64,000 nucleotides of DNA, taken from contig NZ_CP166919.1 of the NCBI RefSeq assembly GCF_041379765.1, positions 868,001 to 932,000 of the forward strand. The letters run 5' to 3'. Of this stretch, positions 17,332-27,039 are shown one piece after another (within the stretch, counting starts at the first letter, position 1; each line of letters opens with the position of its first letter). The position numbers and the translations under genes are program-made. The notes beneath the pieces are model-generated. The model ran no database searches. It had not been told where the DNA came from and saw only the letters and a program-made list of their open reading frames with translations. The DNA is from Thalassotalea sp. Sam97. GTDB lineage: Bacteria > Pseudomonadota > Gammaproteobacteria > Enterobacterales > Alteromonadaceae.

Positions 17332-18411
17332 TTATTGATCGTTCATAAATGGATAATCGGTGTAACCTTGCGCGCCGCCCATGTAGAAGGTGTTAGGATC
17401 GGCTTCGTTCAACTCAGCGTTAGCGGCTAAGCGTTCAACCAAATCAGGGTTAGCAATAAATGGTACACCGAAGGCAACAGCGTCCATTTGCTGGTTGATG
17501 ATTGCTTGCTCGGCTTCGTCTGCGCTGTATCCCATGTTACCAACCAAATTACCTTGATAAATTTCTCGCGCTGGCGTCATTACATCACCTGTTTGCTGCT
17601 GTAAAAAATCAGCGCGCATTAAGTGCCAATAAGCAAGGTTATAGTCATTTAATCGCTCAGCAATGTAGCGGGTTAAGCCAACAGGGTCGCTATCGCTCAT
17701 GCTGTTAAAACCGTTTAATGGTGATGTACGAATACCCACACGGCCAGCCCCCCATACCTCTACCACAGCGTCAAGTACTTCAAATAACAAGCGAGCACGA
17801 TTTTCCATACTACCGCCGTACTCATCGTTGCGTTGGTTACTGCCATCACGTAAAAAGTTATCGAGTAGGTAACCGTTTGCTGCGTGAACCTCGACCCCAT
17901 CGAAACCGGCTTGCTTGGCGTAAATGGCCGCTTGTTTGAAACCATCGATGATTGCTGGTAGCTCATCAAGCTCTAACGCTCGTGGCACTGTGTAGGCTTT
18001 TTTACCTTCAGGTGTGTGTACTTCATCATTGGTGATGGCTAACGGACTGGCGGCGACTGGGGTAATACCGTTATTTAAGTCAGGATGACAGGCGCGACCA
18101 CCATGCCAGATTTGCAAAAAGATTTTTCCGCCTTTGTTATGTACAGCGTCAGTGACTTTTTTCCAGCCGTCGACATGAGCTTGTGAGTAAATGCCTGGGC
18201 CATTAAAGAATGCAACACCATTTTCTGTTACCGCGGTCGCTTCCGCAATCAGTAATCCTGCGCTGGCACGCTGAGCATAGTGTTCAGCCATTAATTCATT
18301 AGGAATGTCACCGCTTGCACGAGTGCGAGTTAATGGTGCCATAAGGACACGGTTGCTTAAGGTAATATCACCAAGCTGTATTTCATTAAGCAAGTGTGGA
18401 AAATGAGACAT
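17332..18411 (-). CDS. nemA: Old yellow enzyme family alkene reductase (NemA-like)
   Basis: A 359-residue FMN-dependent TIM-barrel enzyme. APLTRTRA (25-32) and HAANGYLLDNFLRDGSN (from His176; His176 and Asn179 bind substrate carbonyls, Tyr181 donates the proton) mark the NemA/OYE group. These enzymes reduce activated alkenes and N-ethylmaleimide with NADPH and help detoxify electrophiles. A GGAG site precedes the ATG. The gene is divergent from the M28 peptidase gene across a 205-bp gap; no TetR/NemR-type regulator is adjacent. The physiological substrate is unknown. Confidence 0.9.
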   Translation of the reverse strand: MSHFPHLLNEIQLGDITLSNRVLMAPLTRTRASGDIPNELMAEHYAQRASAGLLIAEATAVTENGVAFFNGPGIYSQAHVDGWKKVTDAVHNKGGKIFLQIWHGGRACHPDLNNGITPVAASPLAITNDEVHTPEGKKAYTVPRALELDELPAIIDGFKQAAIYAKQAGFDGVEVHAANGYLLDNFLRDGSNQRNDEYGGSMENRARLLFEVLDAVVEVWGAGRVGIRTSPLNGFNSMSDSDPVGLTRYIAERLNDYNLAYWHLMRADFLQQQTGDVMTPAREIYQGNLVGNMGYSADEAEQAIINQQMDAVAFGVPFIANPDLVERLAANAELNEADPNTFYMGGAQGYTDYPFMNDQ

Positions 18412-18616
18412 AAATTACTCCGAAAGTGAAAGAAACCTAGCAATAGGTTATTGATAGAGCTTGATATGGAGGTGAAAACTAAAGATACAACACTTGGTTA
18501 AAAATATTTTTGCGATCTGTTTTCTGATTTATCACCATTTGAATTGGCGACAAGTGATTAATATTGCTCGCTAAAATTCTGAAGATTTTTTAGTATAAGG
18601 TCGCTTTGGGTTTAAA

Positions 18617-21004
18617 ATGAGAATAATAATGACAACCACGCGTTTTTCTGGTGCGATTCGTGCCATTTTTCCCGTATTTCTATTACTGTTGGTTGCTTGG
18701 TTTAGCATCACATCACAAAAACCAGCAGAGGATGCTTATGCATCGAATAAAGATAGTGAGTTTTCAACTGAACGAGCATTTGTGCATCTGCAACAGATAG
18801 CTCAAAAACCGCACTTTGTCGGTACCGATGAACACACTAAAGTGAGAGATTACTTACTGCTGGAGTTACGCAAACTTGGCTTGCAAGCCGAAGTTTTTAG
18901 CCATGTTGGTGGGCATTTTCGCCATAGTTACATGGCTGCCAATACGCATAATATTATTGCTAAGATCCCTGGTAAACAATCAGAACATGCTTTGGCGTTG
19001 GTGAGCCATTATGATTCTTCATTGCACTCATCACCCGGCGCTAGTGATGCCGGTAGTGGCGTGGTCACGATATTAGAAGGTATTCGGACGTTTTTAGCGA
19101 AACAGCAGCAACCAGATAATGACATTATTATCATCATTACCGATGCGGAAGAGCGTGGCTTACTTGGTGCTAAGGCGGTTGTTAATCACCACCCTTGGGC
19201 GAAAAACATTAAAGTTGCGCTTAATTTTGAAGCCAGAGGCTCAGGCGGCCCGAGCTATACCTTATTGGAAACCAATGCAGGTAATAAAAAGCTGGTAGAA
19301 GCCTTTGCTGCTGCGGATATTCAATACCCACTGGCTAATTCATTGATGTATAGCGTTTATAAAATGTTACCCAATGATACGGATTTAACCATATTTCGTG
19401 AAGATGGTGATATTCAAGGGTATAACTTCGCGTTTATCGATGATCATTTTGACTATCACACCGTTAATGATTCTATTGATAATTTAGATAAATCGAGTCT
19501 CAATCATCAAGCCGATTACTTACAAGCACTAGTTGCTTACTTTGCGGTCGCTGACTTAAGCGATTTTGCCTCAGAGCAGGATTTGGTGTTTTTTAACGTA
19601 TTTAATTGGACGCTGATCAGCTATCCGTTTAGCTGGGTTGTGCCTATGTTATTGTTAGCTTGCGGACTATGGTTATGGTCTACCTTTGTTGCCGTAAGGC
19701 GAGGTAAGCTTTATATAGCTGATGTTGCCTTTGGCTTTACGGCATTGTTACTTAGTATCATCAGTGTTGCAGGCTTAGCTTTTGTCAGTTTATCGCTACT
19801 TCCTACGCTTTGGCCGGCTTACGCGGAAAGTCCCCATAATTTCACCTATAACGGACACTACATAATAGGGCTGTTTTTCAGTGTGAGCGTTATCTTGGTT
19901 ATATCGATTTATCGCCTTTTTATTAACAAAGTGTCATTGGTCGCTCTGTTAATGGCATCTATTTTTGTTTGGCTTATCGTCAATGGGGCTCTGGCGCTTT
20001 ATTTACCAGGGGCCGGCTTTTTAGTCATACCGGTGTTGTTTATGTTGCTACTGTATTTGGGCTTAGTGCATTGGCAACATACCCTTACCCAGTCGCAGAT
20101 AGCCAGTATCGCTGTTGTATTAGCGCTACCATCGGTCGCCTTATTGTGGCCACTAATAACATCATTGGTGGTTGGTTTAGGCTTAAAATCTCTGGTGATT
20201 GCCTGTCTCTTGCTGGCTCTTATGATGAGCTTAGTACTGCCGGGCTTAATCATGGCCAAAAGCTTGGCACTGCTGCAATGGTTAATGGTCAGTGTAGCAG
20301 CTGTGACAGCGTCGATGGCAATACAGGCTGCAGACTATAATGTTAGGCAAACAAAGCCTTCAAGCATAAATTATTTGATCAATAGCGATTCTAATAAAGC
20401 TTATTGGTTTAGCAGCAGTAAACGACTAGATAGTTTTACTGAGCAGTTTTTTACCCAAGGCAGTCAACAAGACTGGCCTGAGCCTTTGTACCCTAGTTAT
20501 CGTCGTACTAAAGTGACGTTTTTTGCTGAGGCTAAGCCCATAAACGTAGAGCCAGCCAAGGTCACTGTGTCACACGCTGAGCAAACATCAAGTACAATCA
20601 CATACGATGTTCAAATTGAACCTCAGCGTGATACCAATATGTTCCAGCTTGCGAGTCTTAGTGCTATTGATATCGTATCGGTAACCATCAATGGTCAAGC
20701 AATAACTACCGGTGGTAATACTATTGCTAAAGCGCAGTTTATGAGTAAGCCTGCCGCGATGGGGATGATTATGCATTATACCTTGTCTGAACCTCGTGAG
20801 TCGGTGCAGTTGCAATTAACTATTGCCAAAGGTGGTGCAGGTGCAATGCCGGTTATGCCACAACTGGTCTTATTTTCAACCAGCTATGATCTTTATCAGC
20901 AATTTCCTTGGGTTAAGCCAAGAGGTGTTGGTTTGATGCCAGAGCCATTCCATGTCAATGATGCCGTTATCATTCGTCAAACGCTTGATGTGGCTCATCA
21001 TTGA
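18617..21004 (+). CDS. Multi-pass membrane M28-family aminopeptidase
   Basis: A 795-residue protein with an N-terminal TM (about 14-32), a peptidase M28 domain, then about eight TM segments (between 330 and 580) and a C-terminal periplasmic domain. The zinc ligands and catalytic residues are visible: His131 (SHYDS), Asp144 (SDAGSG), Glu178-Glu179 (DAEERGLLG), Glu205 or its neighbours (NFEARGSGG) and His281 (YHTVND). The layout is like the vacuolar-membrane M28 proteases of fungi. It probably trims peptides on the periplasmic side. A second in-frame ATG four codons downstream is possible. The gene stands alone. Confidence 0.85.
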   Translation: MRIIMTTTRFSGAIRAIFPVFLLLLVAWFSITSQKPAEDAYASNKDSEFSTERAFVHLQQIAQKPHFVGTDEHTKVRDYLLLELRKLGLQAEVFSHVGGHFRHSYMAANTHNIIAKIPGKQSEHALALVSHYDSSLHSSPGASDAGSGVVTILEGIRTFLAKQQQPDNDIIIIITDAEERGLLGAKAVVNHHPWAKNIKVALNFEARGSGGPSYTLLETNAGNKKLVEAFAAADIQYPLANSLMYSVYKMLPNDTDLTIFREDGDIQGYNFAFIDDHFDYHTVNDSIDNLDKSSLNHQADYLQALVAYFAVADLSDFASEQDLVFFNVFNWTLISYPFSWVVPMLLLACGLWLWSTFVAVRRGKLYIADVAFGFTALLLSIISVAGLAFVSLSLLPTLWPAYAESPHNFTYNGHYIIGLFFSVSVILVISIYRLFINKVSLVALLMASIFVWLIVNGALALYLPGAGFLVIPVLFMLLLYLGLVHWQHTLTQSQIASIAVVLALPSVALLWPLITSLVVGLGLKSLVIACLLLALMMSLVLPGLIMAKSLALLQWLMVSVAAVTASMAIQAADYNVRQTKPSSINYLINSDSNKAYWFSSSKRLDSFTEQFFTQGSQQDWPEPLYPSYRRTKVTFFAEAKPINVEPAKVTVSHAEQTSSTITYDVQIEPQRDTNMFQLASLSAIDIVSVTINGQAITTGGNTIAKAQFMSKPAAMGMIMHYTLSEPRESVQLQLTIAKGGAGAMPVMPQLVLFSTSYDLYQQFPWVKPRGVGLMPEPFHVNDAVIIRQTLDVAHH

Positions 21005-21109
21005 TATGAAATGATTTAATGAGATGTGATTGCCATACTGATATATATGTAATTGAGCAGGGGGCCATTGTAACCCAGCTCAATATCTTGTTAGTGCGTA
21101 CGAAACCGT

Positions 21110-21667
21110 TTATTTATAGATGTTTTTTATGCGTAGCATGGGGAGTGGATTGAGCGGGTTTCGAGTTAATTGTTTTAACGAAAAACGTAATAACGTTTTA
21201 TGAAACCCTGCATTCGGTATTGTTTGTTTTACTTGCGTTACAAAGCTGGCGTCAACGCCGTTTTTGATCACCCCTAATGAAAAGTCGACGAGGTCGGCTT
21301 TGCGAAATAACTCAGCTAAGCGTTGATGTGGACCTTGATACTCTGTCAATAAATGGTGCATATCAATGATGATTTGCATCGCTGATATCCAGTCGTTTAA
21401 TCCATGCTTTTCTAGGTAGCTTGTGCATTCTTGATATGAGGGAACAAGGTAGTCGACTCTGTCGTGTGTCCATAAGGCAATATCATGAAACGCCGCAGCA
21501 ATTTGTAATTTTTTACTGTCTTCATCGCTGATATCGGCAGCTAAAAAGTGGCAAAAATTAAGCATGCGGGTAACGTGATTACGATACCCGTCAAAATCAT
21601 CAGCAATTACCGATTTATCGTCGGCGAGAATTTTTTCTACCCACGGGTAGCTGGTTGTTACTTGCAT
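21110..21667 (-). CDS. HD-domain phosphohydrolase-like protein
   Basis: A 185-residue protein with an HD-type metal site: NHVTRML, then AAAFHDIALWTHDRVDY and MHHLLTEYQG. The spacing fits small HD hydrolases that act on nucleotides or related phosphoesters; the substrate is unknown. It is the last gene of a three-gene minus-strand operon, only 18 bp after the EIICB gene, so it is likely co-expressed with glucose uptake. A link to sugar metabolism is an inference from position. Confidence 0.75.
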   Translation of the reverse strand: MQVTTSYPWVEKILADDKSVIADDFDGYRNHVTRMLNFCHFLAADISDEDSKKLQIAAAFHDIALWTHDRVDYLVPSYQECTSYLEKHGLNDWISAMQIIIDMHHLLTEYQGPHQRLAELFRKADLVDFSLGVIKNGVDASFVTQVKQTIPNAGFHKTLLRFSLKQLTRNPLNPLPMLRIKNIYK

Positions 21668-21685
21668 TAATACTTCTAATGATAA

Positions 21686-23506
21686 CTATATATGTTGTTG
21701 TAACGCTGCGGATAACTCTGCCGCGTCTTTACCGAGCATCAAGTGCAATACGTTATCGTTGATGGTGGCAATGCGCCTTACATTTAAGTTAGTTGCATCC
21801 AGCTCTTGTTGTGGTAATGATTTTACAATCAGTCGGACACGATTACCGGCGCATTGCTCGGCTTTACTGATGTTATTTTTACCGCCAAGTGCTTCAATGA
21901 TTTTTTTCGCTTGTGCGTTGGTAAACTCGGAAACAGTTACCCTAGTATCACCAGTGTTTTCAGCGCTGTTTGCCGAGCTGTCATCGATATCGACAGTCGT
22001 ATGAATATGTGCACCGCCGGCGGCGATAACCGCTTCCATTTCAGTGCGCAGACTTTCTGCTGCGGTGCCCATAATCGCTTGCACACCATTGCCCATAATC
22101 ACAACGCCAGATGCGCCAAGTTGTTTGAGACGGTCTTTGTTTACTTTACTCACATCGTGAACTTGAATTCGTAATCGGGTAATGCAGCTATCAAGAACTT
22201 TTATATTGCCTGCACCACCATACGCAAGAATGATCTCTTTCGCTTTTTCTGAACCTTTATCGGCAAGGCTTTCGGTTTCGATCATGGCGTCTTCGCGCCC
22301 AGGCGTTTTCAGATCTAAGGCGACGATGACGACTCTAAAGACAATGTAATAAATAATGGCGTAGGCTGCGCCGAGAATAAAGAACATATAAATTTTGTCG
22401 GCATTGGCGGATAAAACGATAAAATCGATTAAGCCATGTGAAAACGAAGTACCATGGACTAAGCCTAAGGTATTACTTAAAAAGTATGCAGTAGCAGCTA
22501 AGCAAGCATGGATAACATATAAAAGTGGGGCTACAAATAAAAACGCAAATTCAATAGGCTCGGTAATGCCGGTTAAAAATGACGTTAAAGCGGCAGAAAC
22601 CATAATGCCACCAATTTTGGCTTTATTTTCAGGTTTGGCAGTGTGCCAAATGGCAATCGCTGCTGCCGGTAAACCGAACATTTTAAACATATAGCCGCCG
22701 GCTAATTGACCAAAGCCATTACCTGCTTCGCGCGATGCCGAATCGGCTTGTAAGTAACAGTTTAATACCCCTGTCACTTCCTTCCCTGCCGAATCGATAC
22801 AGCTGCCTGCTTCAAAGAAAAACGGTACATTCCAAATATGATGCAAACCAAATGGGATCATAGCGCGTTCAATTAAGCCATAAATTGAAAAGGCTAATTC
22901 GGGGTTTTGATTGGCTGACCAATGTGAGAACGAACTGATTGCTGAACCGATTGGTGGCCAAATAAACGAAAGCACAAGACCCAATACAATGGTACCAAAA
23001 CCGGTGGCAATAGGGACAAATCGTTTGCCAGCAAAAAAGCCAAGATAGTCTGGCAACTGAATTTTGTAATAACGATTAAACATAAAGGCGGCAACACCAC
23101 CAGCTAAAATGCCGCCAGCGACACCTGTTTGATAGGTCTTTTTAATATTTTCAATATCAACTGCGCTAAGGGCGGTTCCTGCAGCAATTAATGAGTCGAC
23201 TTCGGCTTGTGCCATGAGAGCGACGGTAGCGGTCATAATGCCAAAACCAACAATTGCCGCCAAGGCGGCAACACCATCGTTATTGGTAAAACCAAGCGCC
23301 ACACCAACGGCGAATAATAGCGCCATATTATCGAATACGGAGCCACCGGCCACTCGCATGATAGATGAAACAATCTCGGGGATAAAAGCAAAATCTGCAG
23401 AGCCAACCCCCAATAAAATACCTGCAATCGGTAGTACCGATACCGGTAACATTAGGGCTTTACCAATTTTTTGTAGCGATGCAAATAATGAATGCGCGAT
23501 ATTCAT
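21686..23506 (-). CDS. ptsG: Glucose PTS permease EIICB (PtsG-like) with an extra C-terminal EIIB-like domain
   Basis: This 606-residue protein imports and phosphorylates glucose. Residues 1-400 match E. coli PtsG EIIC ([46 protein letters not shown]). EIIB follows, with the phosphorylated Cys441 ([10 protein letters not shown]). E. coli PtsG ends shortly after this (about 477 residues); here a linker and a second EIIB-like domain (about 523-606) follow. It contains Cys552 in [11 protein letters not shown], with one residue inserted where CITRLR is expected. Activity of this domain is uncertain. The gene is 22 bp downstream of the EIIA-HPr-EI gene and is clearly in its operon. Confidence 0.92.
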   Translation of the reverse strand: MNIAHSLFASLQKIGKALMLPVSVLPIAGILLGVGSADFAFIPEIVSSIMRVAGGSVFDNMALLFAVGVALGFTNNDGVAALAAIVGFGIMTATVALMAQAEVDSLIAAGTALSAVDIENIKKTYQTGVAGGILAGGVAAFMFNRYYKIQLPDYLGFFAGKRFVPIATGFGTIVLGLVLSFIWPPIGSAISSFSHWSANQNPELAFSIYGLIERAMIPFGLHHIWNVPFFFEAGSCIDSAGKEVTGVLNCYLQADSASREAGNGFGQLAGGYMFKMFGLPAAAIAIWHTAKPENKAKIGGIMVSAALTSFLTGITEPIEFAFLFVAPLLYVIHACLAATAYFLSNTLGLVHGTSFSHGLIDFIVLSANADKIYMFFILGAAYAIIYYIVFRVVIVALDLKTPGREDAMIETESLADKGSEKAKEIILAYGGAGNIKVLDSCITRLRIQVHDVSKVNKDRLKQLGASGVVIMGNGVQAIMGTAAESLRTEMEAVIAAGGAHIHTTVDIDDSSANSAENTGDTRVTVSEFTNAQAKKIIEALGGKNNISKAEQCAGNRVRLIVKSLPQQELDATNLNVRRIATINDNVLHLMLGKDAAELSAALQQHI

Positions 23507-23528
23507 TAATGATTCCTCAATTATTTAT

Positions 23529-26072
23529 CTAAACATCAAGCAGATTTGATTGTTGTATTAAGTGTTTTACCTGCTCTGGACCGTCACACAATAAGGCTTG
23601 CTCTGCCAGTTGCCGACAAACGTTACTGTCGAATGTGCGTACTCGATATTTGGTTTCGGCAATCGAAGATATACTCACCGATAGCTCATTAACACCAAGG
23701 CCAACCAAAATAGGCTGCGCACTGACTTGTTCAGCCATGCCACCACATACACCAACCCAGCGACCATACTTTTGTGCGCCTTTGACGGTGTGATCGATCA
23801 TTCTTAACACCGCAGGGTGTAAATTGTCAGCCAGACTAGCAAGCCGTGCATTGCCACGATCAATGGCTAAGGTGTACTGAGTTAAATCGTTGGTTCCAAT
23901 CGAAAAAAAGTCTGCTTCTTGGGCGAGTACATCGGCCATTAATGCCGCCGATGGCACTTCAATCATCACGCCTAGCTCGACGGCCTGAATGCCCAATTTA
24001 TCGGCTTCTTCATGAAGTACTTGTTTGGCAATGGTCAATTCACGTAATGACGAGATCATGGGTAACATAATGCGTAATTTATAACCTGGAGAGGCACGTA
24101 ACAGAGCACGGAATTGGGTTCGCAGTAAGTGTGGTCTATCAAGGCAAATACGAATACCACGTTCGCCAAGAAAAGGGTTTTCTTCAAAGGGGATTTTCAC
24201 GTAAGGAAGTGGTTTATCACCACCAACATCTAAGGTCCGCACAATTGCTGAGCGCTCCCGACCAATCCCGTTAAGTAATGTGCTATACGCTTGAACTTGT
24301 TCGTCCTCGCTCGGTGCTGTTACTCGGTCTAAGAACAGAAACTCCGATCTGAGTAAGCCTATGCCTTCTGCGCCTTGCTCGGCGGCGGTTTGCGCCTTAG
24401 TAACATCACCAAGATTGGCAGCAACCTCTATATTTACACCATCAAGGGTAGTGGTTAACTCCATTGCGGACTGTTGAGCTTTGGCTTGTAATGCTTCGGC
24501 AGCTAATTTCTTTGCATTTAATTGAGCGACCTGGTCATCACTTGGCTCTAATAGTACGAAGTCTTCGTCTGCATTGACTAATAAATCGGTACCATTTACT
24601 GTGTTCATGATTGAGTCGTCTACTGCGGCGAGCATCGGAATGCTGCGAGAGCGAGCAATAATAGCAACATGAGAGGAAGCACTGCCGGTTACCGTTAATA
24701 CGCCACTGACTAAATTCGCGTCAATTTTAGCTATTTGCGAAGGGGTCATCTCCTCGGTAGCTAATATACAGCCTGGAGGTAACTTACTTAAATCGGCTTC
24801 ATCAATTCCTAATAATTGTCGCAACACTCTAAATCCGACATCGCGTAAATCTGCAGCCCGTTGTTGCATCAAAGGGTTGTTGAGTCCTTCAAGAATGGTT
24901 ACTTGACTGTCTATAGCATTTTGCCATGCGGCCGGCGCGGAAAGTTTTTGTTCTATTTGGTTTAGGGTGTCGGTGGCAAGCGCAGGGTCGTCGAGCAACT
25001 CCATATGGGCCGCTAATATTTCAGCTTGCTCGTTATGCTCTTCAGCTTGTTGCTCTTGCAGCGCTTGTTGCAGCAGTTGTTTTGCATTCTTAAGAGCCAT
25101 TTCAAACAGATTTGCTTCACTTTCAATATCTGAGCCATATTTCGGGTAGTCATAGGTCATTTTTTCTAATTTAAATAATGGACCATGGGCAAACCCTGGT
25201 GAAGCACAGATCCCAGTGAGTTCATTGGCATTGTCATTGTGGCTAAATAATAATGAAGGCTCTTGTTCAATGCTATCTTGCTGCTCTGTGTCTACGGCTT
25301 GGACATCTTCGCCTAAGCCAGAAATGACGGCTTGTTCCAATTGGCCAAGTATTTGTTCGGCATCAGCGCCTGATGTTTGAAACTGTATTTCATCGGCAAA
25401 GCCAATATTTAATCCCATGATGGCAACGACACTTTTCGCATTCGCTGAGCGTTGACCAGCAAGTAACGTAATGTTGGTAGGGTGTTGTTTGGCTATTTTT
25501 ACTAAATAAGCTGCCGGTCGAGCGTGAATGCCGGTGGCATTAGCAACCGTTAACAATTTTGATTGAACAACGGGCCCAGCGTTATCGGCGGTGCTTTGAC
25601 CTGTGTTTATATGAGCATCAAATAATGTATCGCCAGGCTCTAGCTGATTAGTCGCCTGAATGTCAAAGTGAGCGACTGCTTCTTGATCAGTGATAAGAAT
25701 AGGGGTGATAAGGGAGGCTGCTTGTGACGCGACAGAATCGATATCAAAATCAATCAGTAAATCTCCGGCGCTAACCTGCTGGCCTTGTGCCACTTTTACA
25801 TCAAAGCCTTCACCACGGATTTTTACCGTATCGATGCCTATGTGCATTAATACTTCGACACCCAATTGGGTTTTTAATGAAAGTGCGTGCTTTGCAGGGT
25901 GAATCATCACGACTTCACCATCACAAGGGGCAAATAATTTGCCTTCAACAGGATCGATGGCGACGCCGTCACCGACCATCTTTTCAGCAAATGCCGGATC
26001 GGGCACCGACTCCAATGGGATAAAATCACCTTTCATTGGTGCTGTTAAAGTTAATCTCGAAGCTGAGCTCAT
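23529..26072 (-). CDS. Fused PTS phosphocarrier: EIIA(Glc)-HPr-EI
   Basis: This 847-residue cytoplasmic protein carries the whole soluble phosphorelay. EIIA-Glc is residues 1-155, with His77 in VLMHIGIDTV and helper His62. HPr is about 170-255, with His183 in TGIHARPAA and Ser214 at the HPr Ser46 position. Enzyme I is about 285-847, with His468 in GSASSHVAIIARS and C-terminal PEP-binding motifs (GVCGGMAEQ). Phosphate would pass from PEP through EI, HPr and EIIA to EIIB of the next gene. The domain order is that of NagF-type fusions, but the partner is PtsG-like, so glucose is the likely substrate. It is the first gene of the operon. Confidence 0.93.
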   Translation of the reverse strand: MSSASRLTLTAPMKGDFIPLESVPDPAFAEKMVGDGVAIDPVEGKLFAPCDGEVVMIHPAKHALSLKTQLGVEVLMHIGIDTVKIRGEGFDVKVAQGQQVSAGDLLIDFDIDSVASQAASLITPILITDQEAVAHFDIQATNQLEPGDTLFDAHINTGQSTADNAGPVVQSKLLTVANATGIHARPAAYLVKIAKQHPTNITLLAGQRSANAKSVVAIMGLNIGFADEIQFQTSGADAEQILGQLEQAVISGLGEDVQAVDTEQQDSIEQEPSLLFSHNDNANELTGICASPGFAHGPLFKLEKMTYDYPKYGSDIESEANLFEMALKNAKQLLQQALQEQQAEEHNEQAEILAAHMELLDDPALATDTLNQIEQKLSAPAAWQNAIDSQVTILEGLNNPLMQQRAADLRDVGFRVLRQLLGIDEADLSKLPPGCILATEEMTPSQIAKIDANLVSGVLTVTGSASSHVAIIARSRSIPMLAAVDDSIMNTVNGTDLLVNADEDFVLLEPSDDQVAQLNAKKLAAEALQAKAQQSAMELTTTLDGVNIEVAANLGDVTKAQTAAEQGAEGIGLLRSEFLFLDRVTAPSEDEQVQAYSTLLNGIGRERSAIVRTLDVGGDKPLPYVKIPFEENPFLGERGIRICLDRPHLLRTQFRALLRASPGYKLRIMLPMISSLRELTIAKQVLHEEADKLGIQAVELGVMIEVPSAALMADVLAQEADFFSIGTNDLTQYTLAIDRGNARLASLADNLHPAVLRMIDHTVKGAQKYGRWVGVCGGMAEQVSAQPILVGLGVNELSVSISSIAETKYRVRTFDSNVCRQLAEQALLCDGPEQVKHLIQQSNLLDV

Positions 26073-26497
26073 AACCTAAGTATCCTTTGCCTGTGTGCTA
26101 TTTTTGAGCAAGAGTAATAACATTAAATAGTAGTCGTTTTTCAGATATTTAATAAATCAAATGACGTTTAAAGTGTGCAATCGAGCCTACGCTGCGAAAG
26201 GCATCCTTAAAGTTGTCGAATTCAATAGACATTCAGTTACAGGTAGAATGTATCTTGGACTCGTTCGATACGAAACAAAGGTGGTAGGGTTGAGCAAATA
26301 GCTGATCGCAATATCGTAGTACAGCGTACGATGTTGATAGTGAATTTAATTCAATTAATGATCTAGAGCAGGAAGATTTGAGCGATTTATGATTGATTTT
26401 TTCGCTAGCTAAACTGAAAAGCTCATTCATGTTTAAATGAAGAGCAAACAAAGCGCACTCTACGATATCTGTAACTATGACTTTAAAGGAGGACACA
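26073..26497. other. Intergenic region between the glucose PTS operon and the DCC-family gene
   Basis: This is 425 bp with no convincing gene. It must hold the minus-strand promoter of the PTS operon and the plus-strand promoter of the next gene. The interval is AT-rich near 26110-26170, but I see no clear -10/-35 pair, CRP-type palindrome or terminator. A minus-strand frame at 26233-26496 has no family features and overlaps the next gene's ribosome binding site. Confidence 0.4.
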
Positions 26498-26908
26498 ATG
26501 ACTCAGCAATTGACCATATTTTATGATGGCCATTGTCCTCTTTGTGTTAAAGAAATGCGCTCATTAGCCGCGAGAGATGATCAACAACAACTGTTGCTTG
26601 TCGATATTCATCAGCCCGACTTCGAGCAACGTTATCCGCAAATAAGCAAGCAACAAGCAAGTCGAATTTTGCATGCGATAGATGCATCGGATGACATTAT
26701 TTTGGGCTTAGATGTGACATATCAAGCTTGGGCGCTACTAGGACGCGGGCACTGGTTTGTTTGGTTACGTTGGCGCTGGCTAAAACCTGTCACCGATCTA
26801 GGGTACCGGGTATTTGCCCGCTATCGCTATCCTCTATCGTTAATGTTAACCGGAAAAAGTCGTTGCGACAGTAAACAATGTAACTTATCTGCGGGTGATA
26901 AAGATTAA
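26498..26908 (+). CDS. Thiol-disulfide oxidoreductase of the DCC family (DUF393)
   Basis: The protein has 136 residues from the ATG at 26498, chosen because AAAGGAGGA (about 26485-26492) sits at ideal spacing; an in-frame ATG at 26477 lies upstream of that site. The N-terminal motif YDGHCPLCVKEM is the DxxCxxC signature of the family, followed by short hydrophobic stretches. Members are predicted thiol redox proteins, but most lack experimental roles. It stands alone ahead of the ABC exporter. Confidence 0.85.
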   Translation: MTQQLTIFYDGHCPLCVKEMRSLAARDDQQQLLLVDIHQPDFEQRYPQISKQQASRILHAIDASDDIILGLDVTYQAWALLGRGHWFVWLRWRWLKPVTDLGYRVFARYRYPLSLMLTGKSRCDSKQCNLSAGDKD

Positions 26909-27039
26909 CGATGCTGCAGACTCCAATATAAAAAAGCTAGGTTGCATGTCGACATGATTATGCCTAGTGTATAGCTATAGTTTTTATCATTCACCCTTTG
27001 CGATTACCGTAACAAGCATGACACCTTGTTTGGAGCCTT

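Noticed and set aside
26233..26496. Minus-strand frame of 87 codons upstream of the DCC-family gene
   Set aside because: It covers the ribosome binding site of the opposite gene, has no recognisable domain, and its residue composition looks random.
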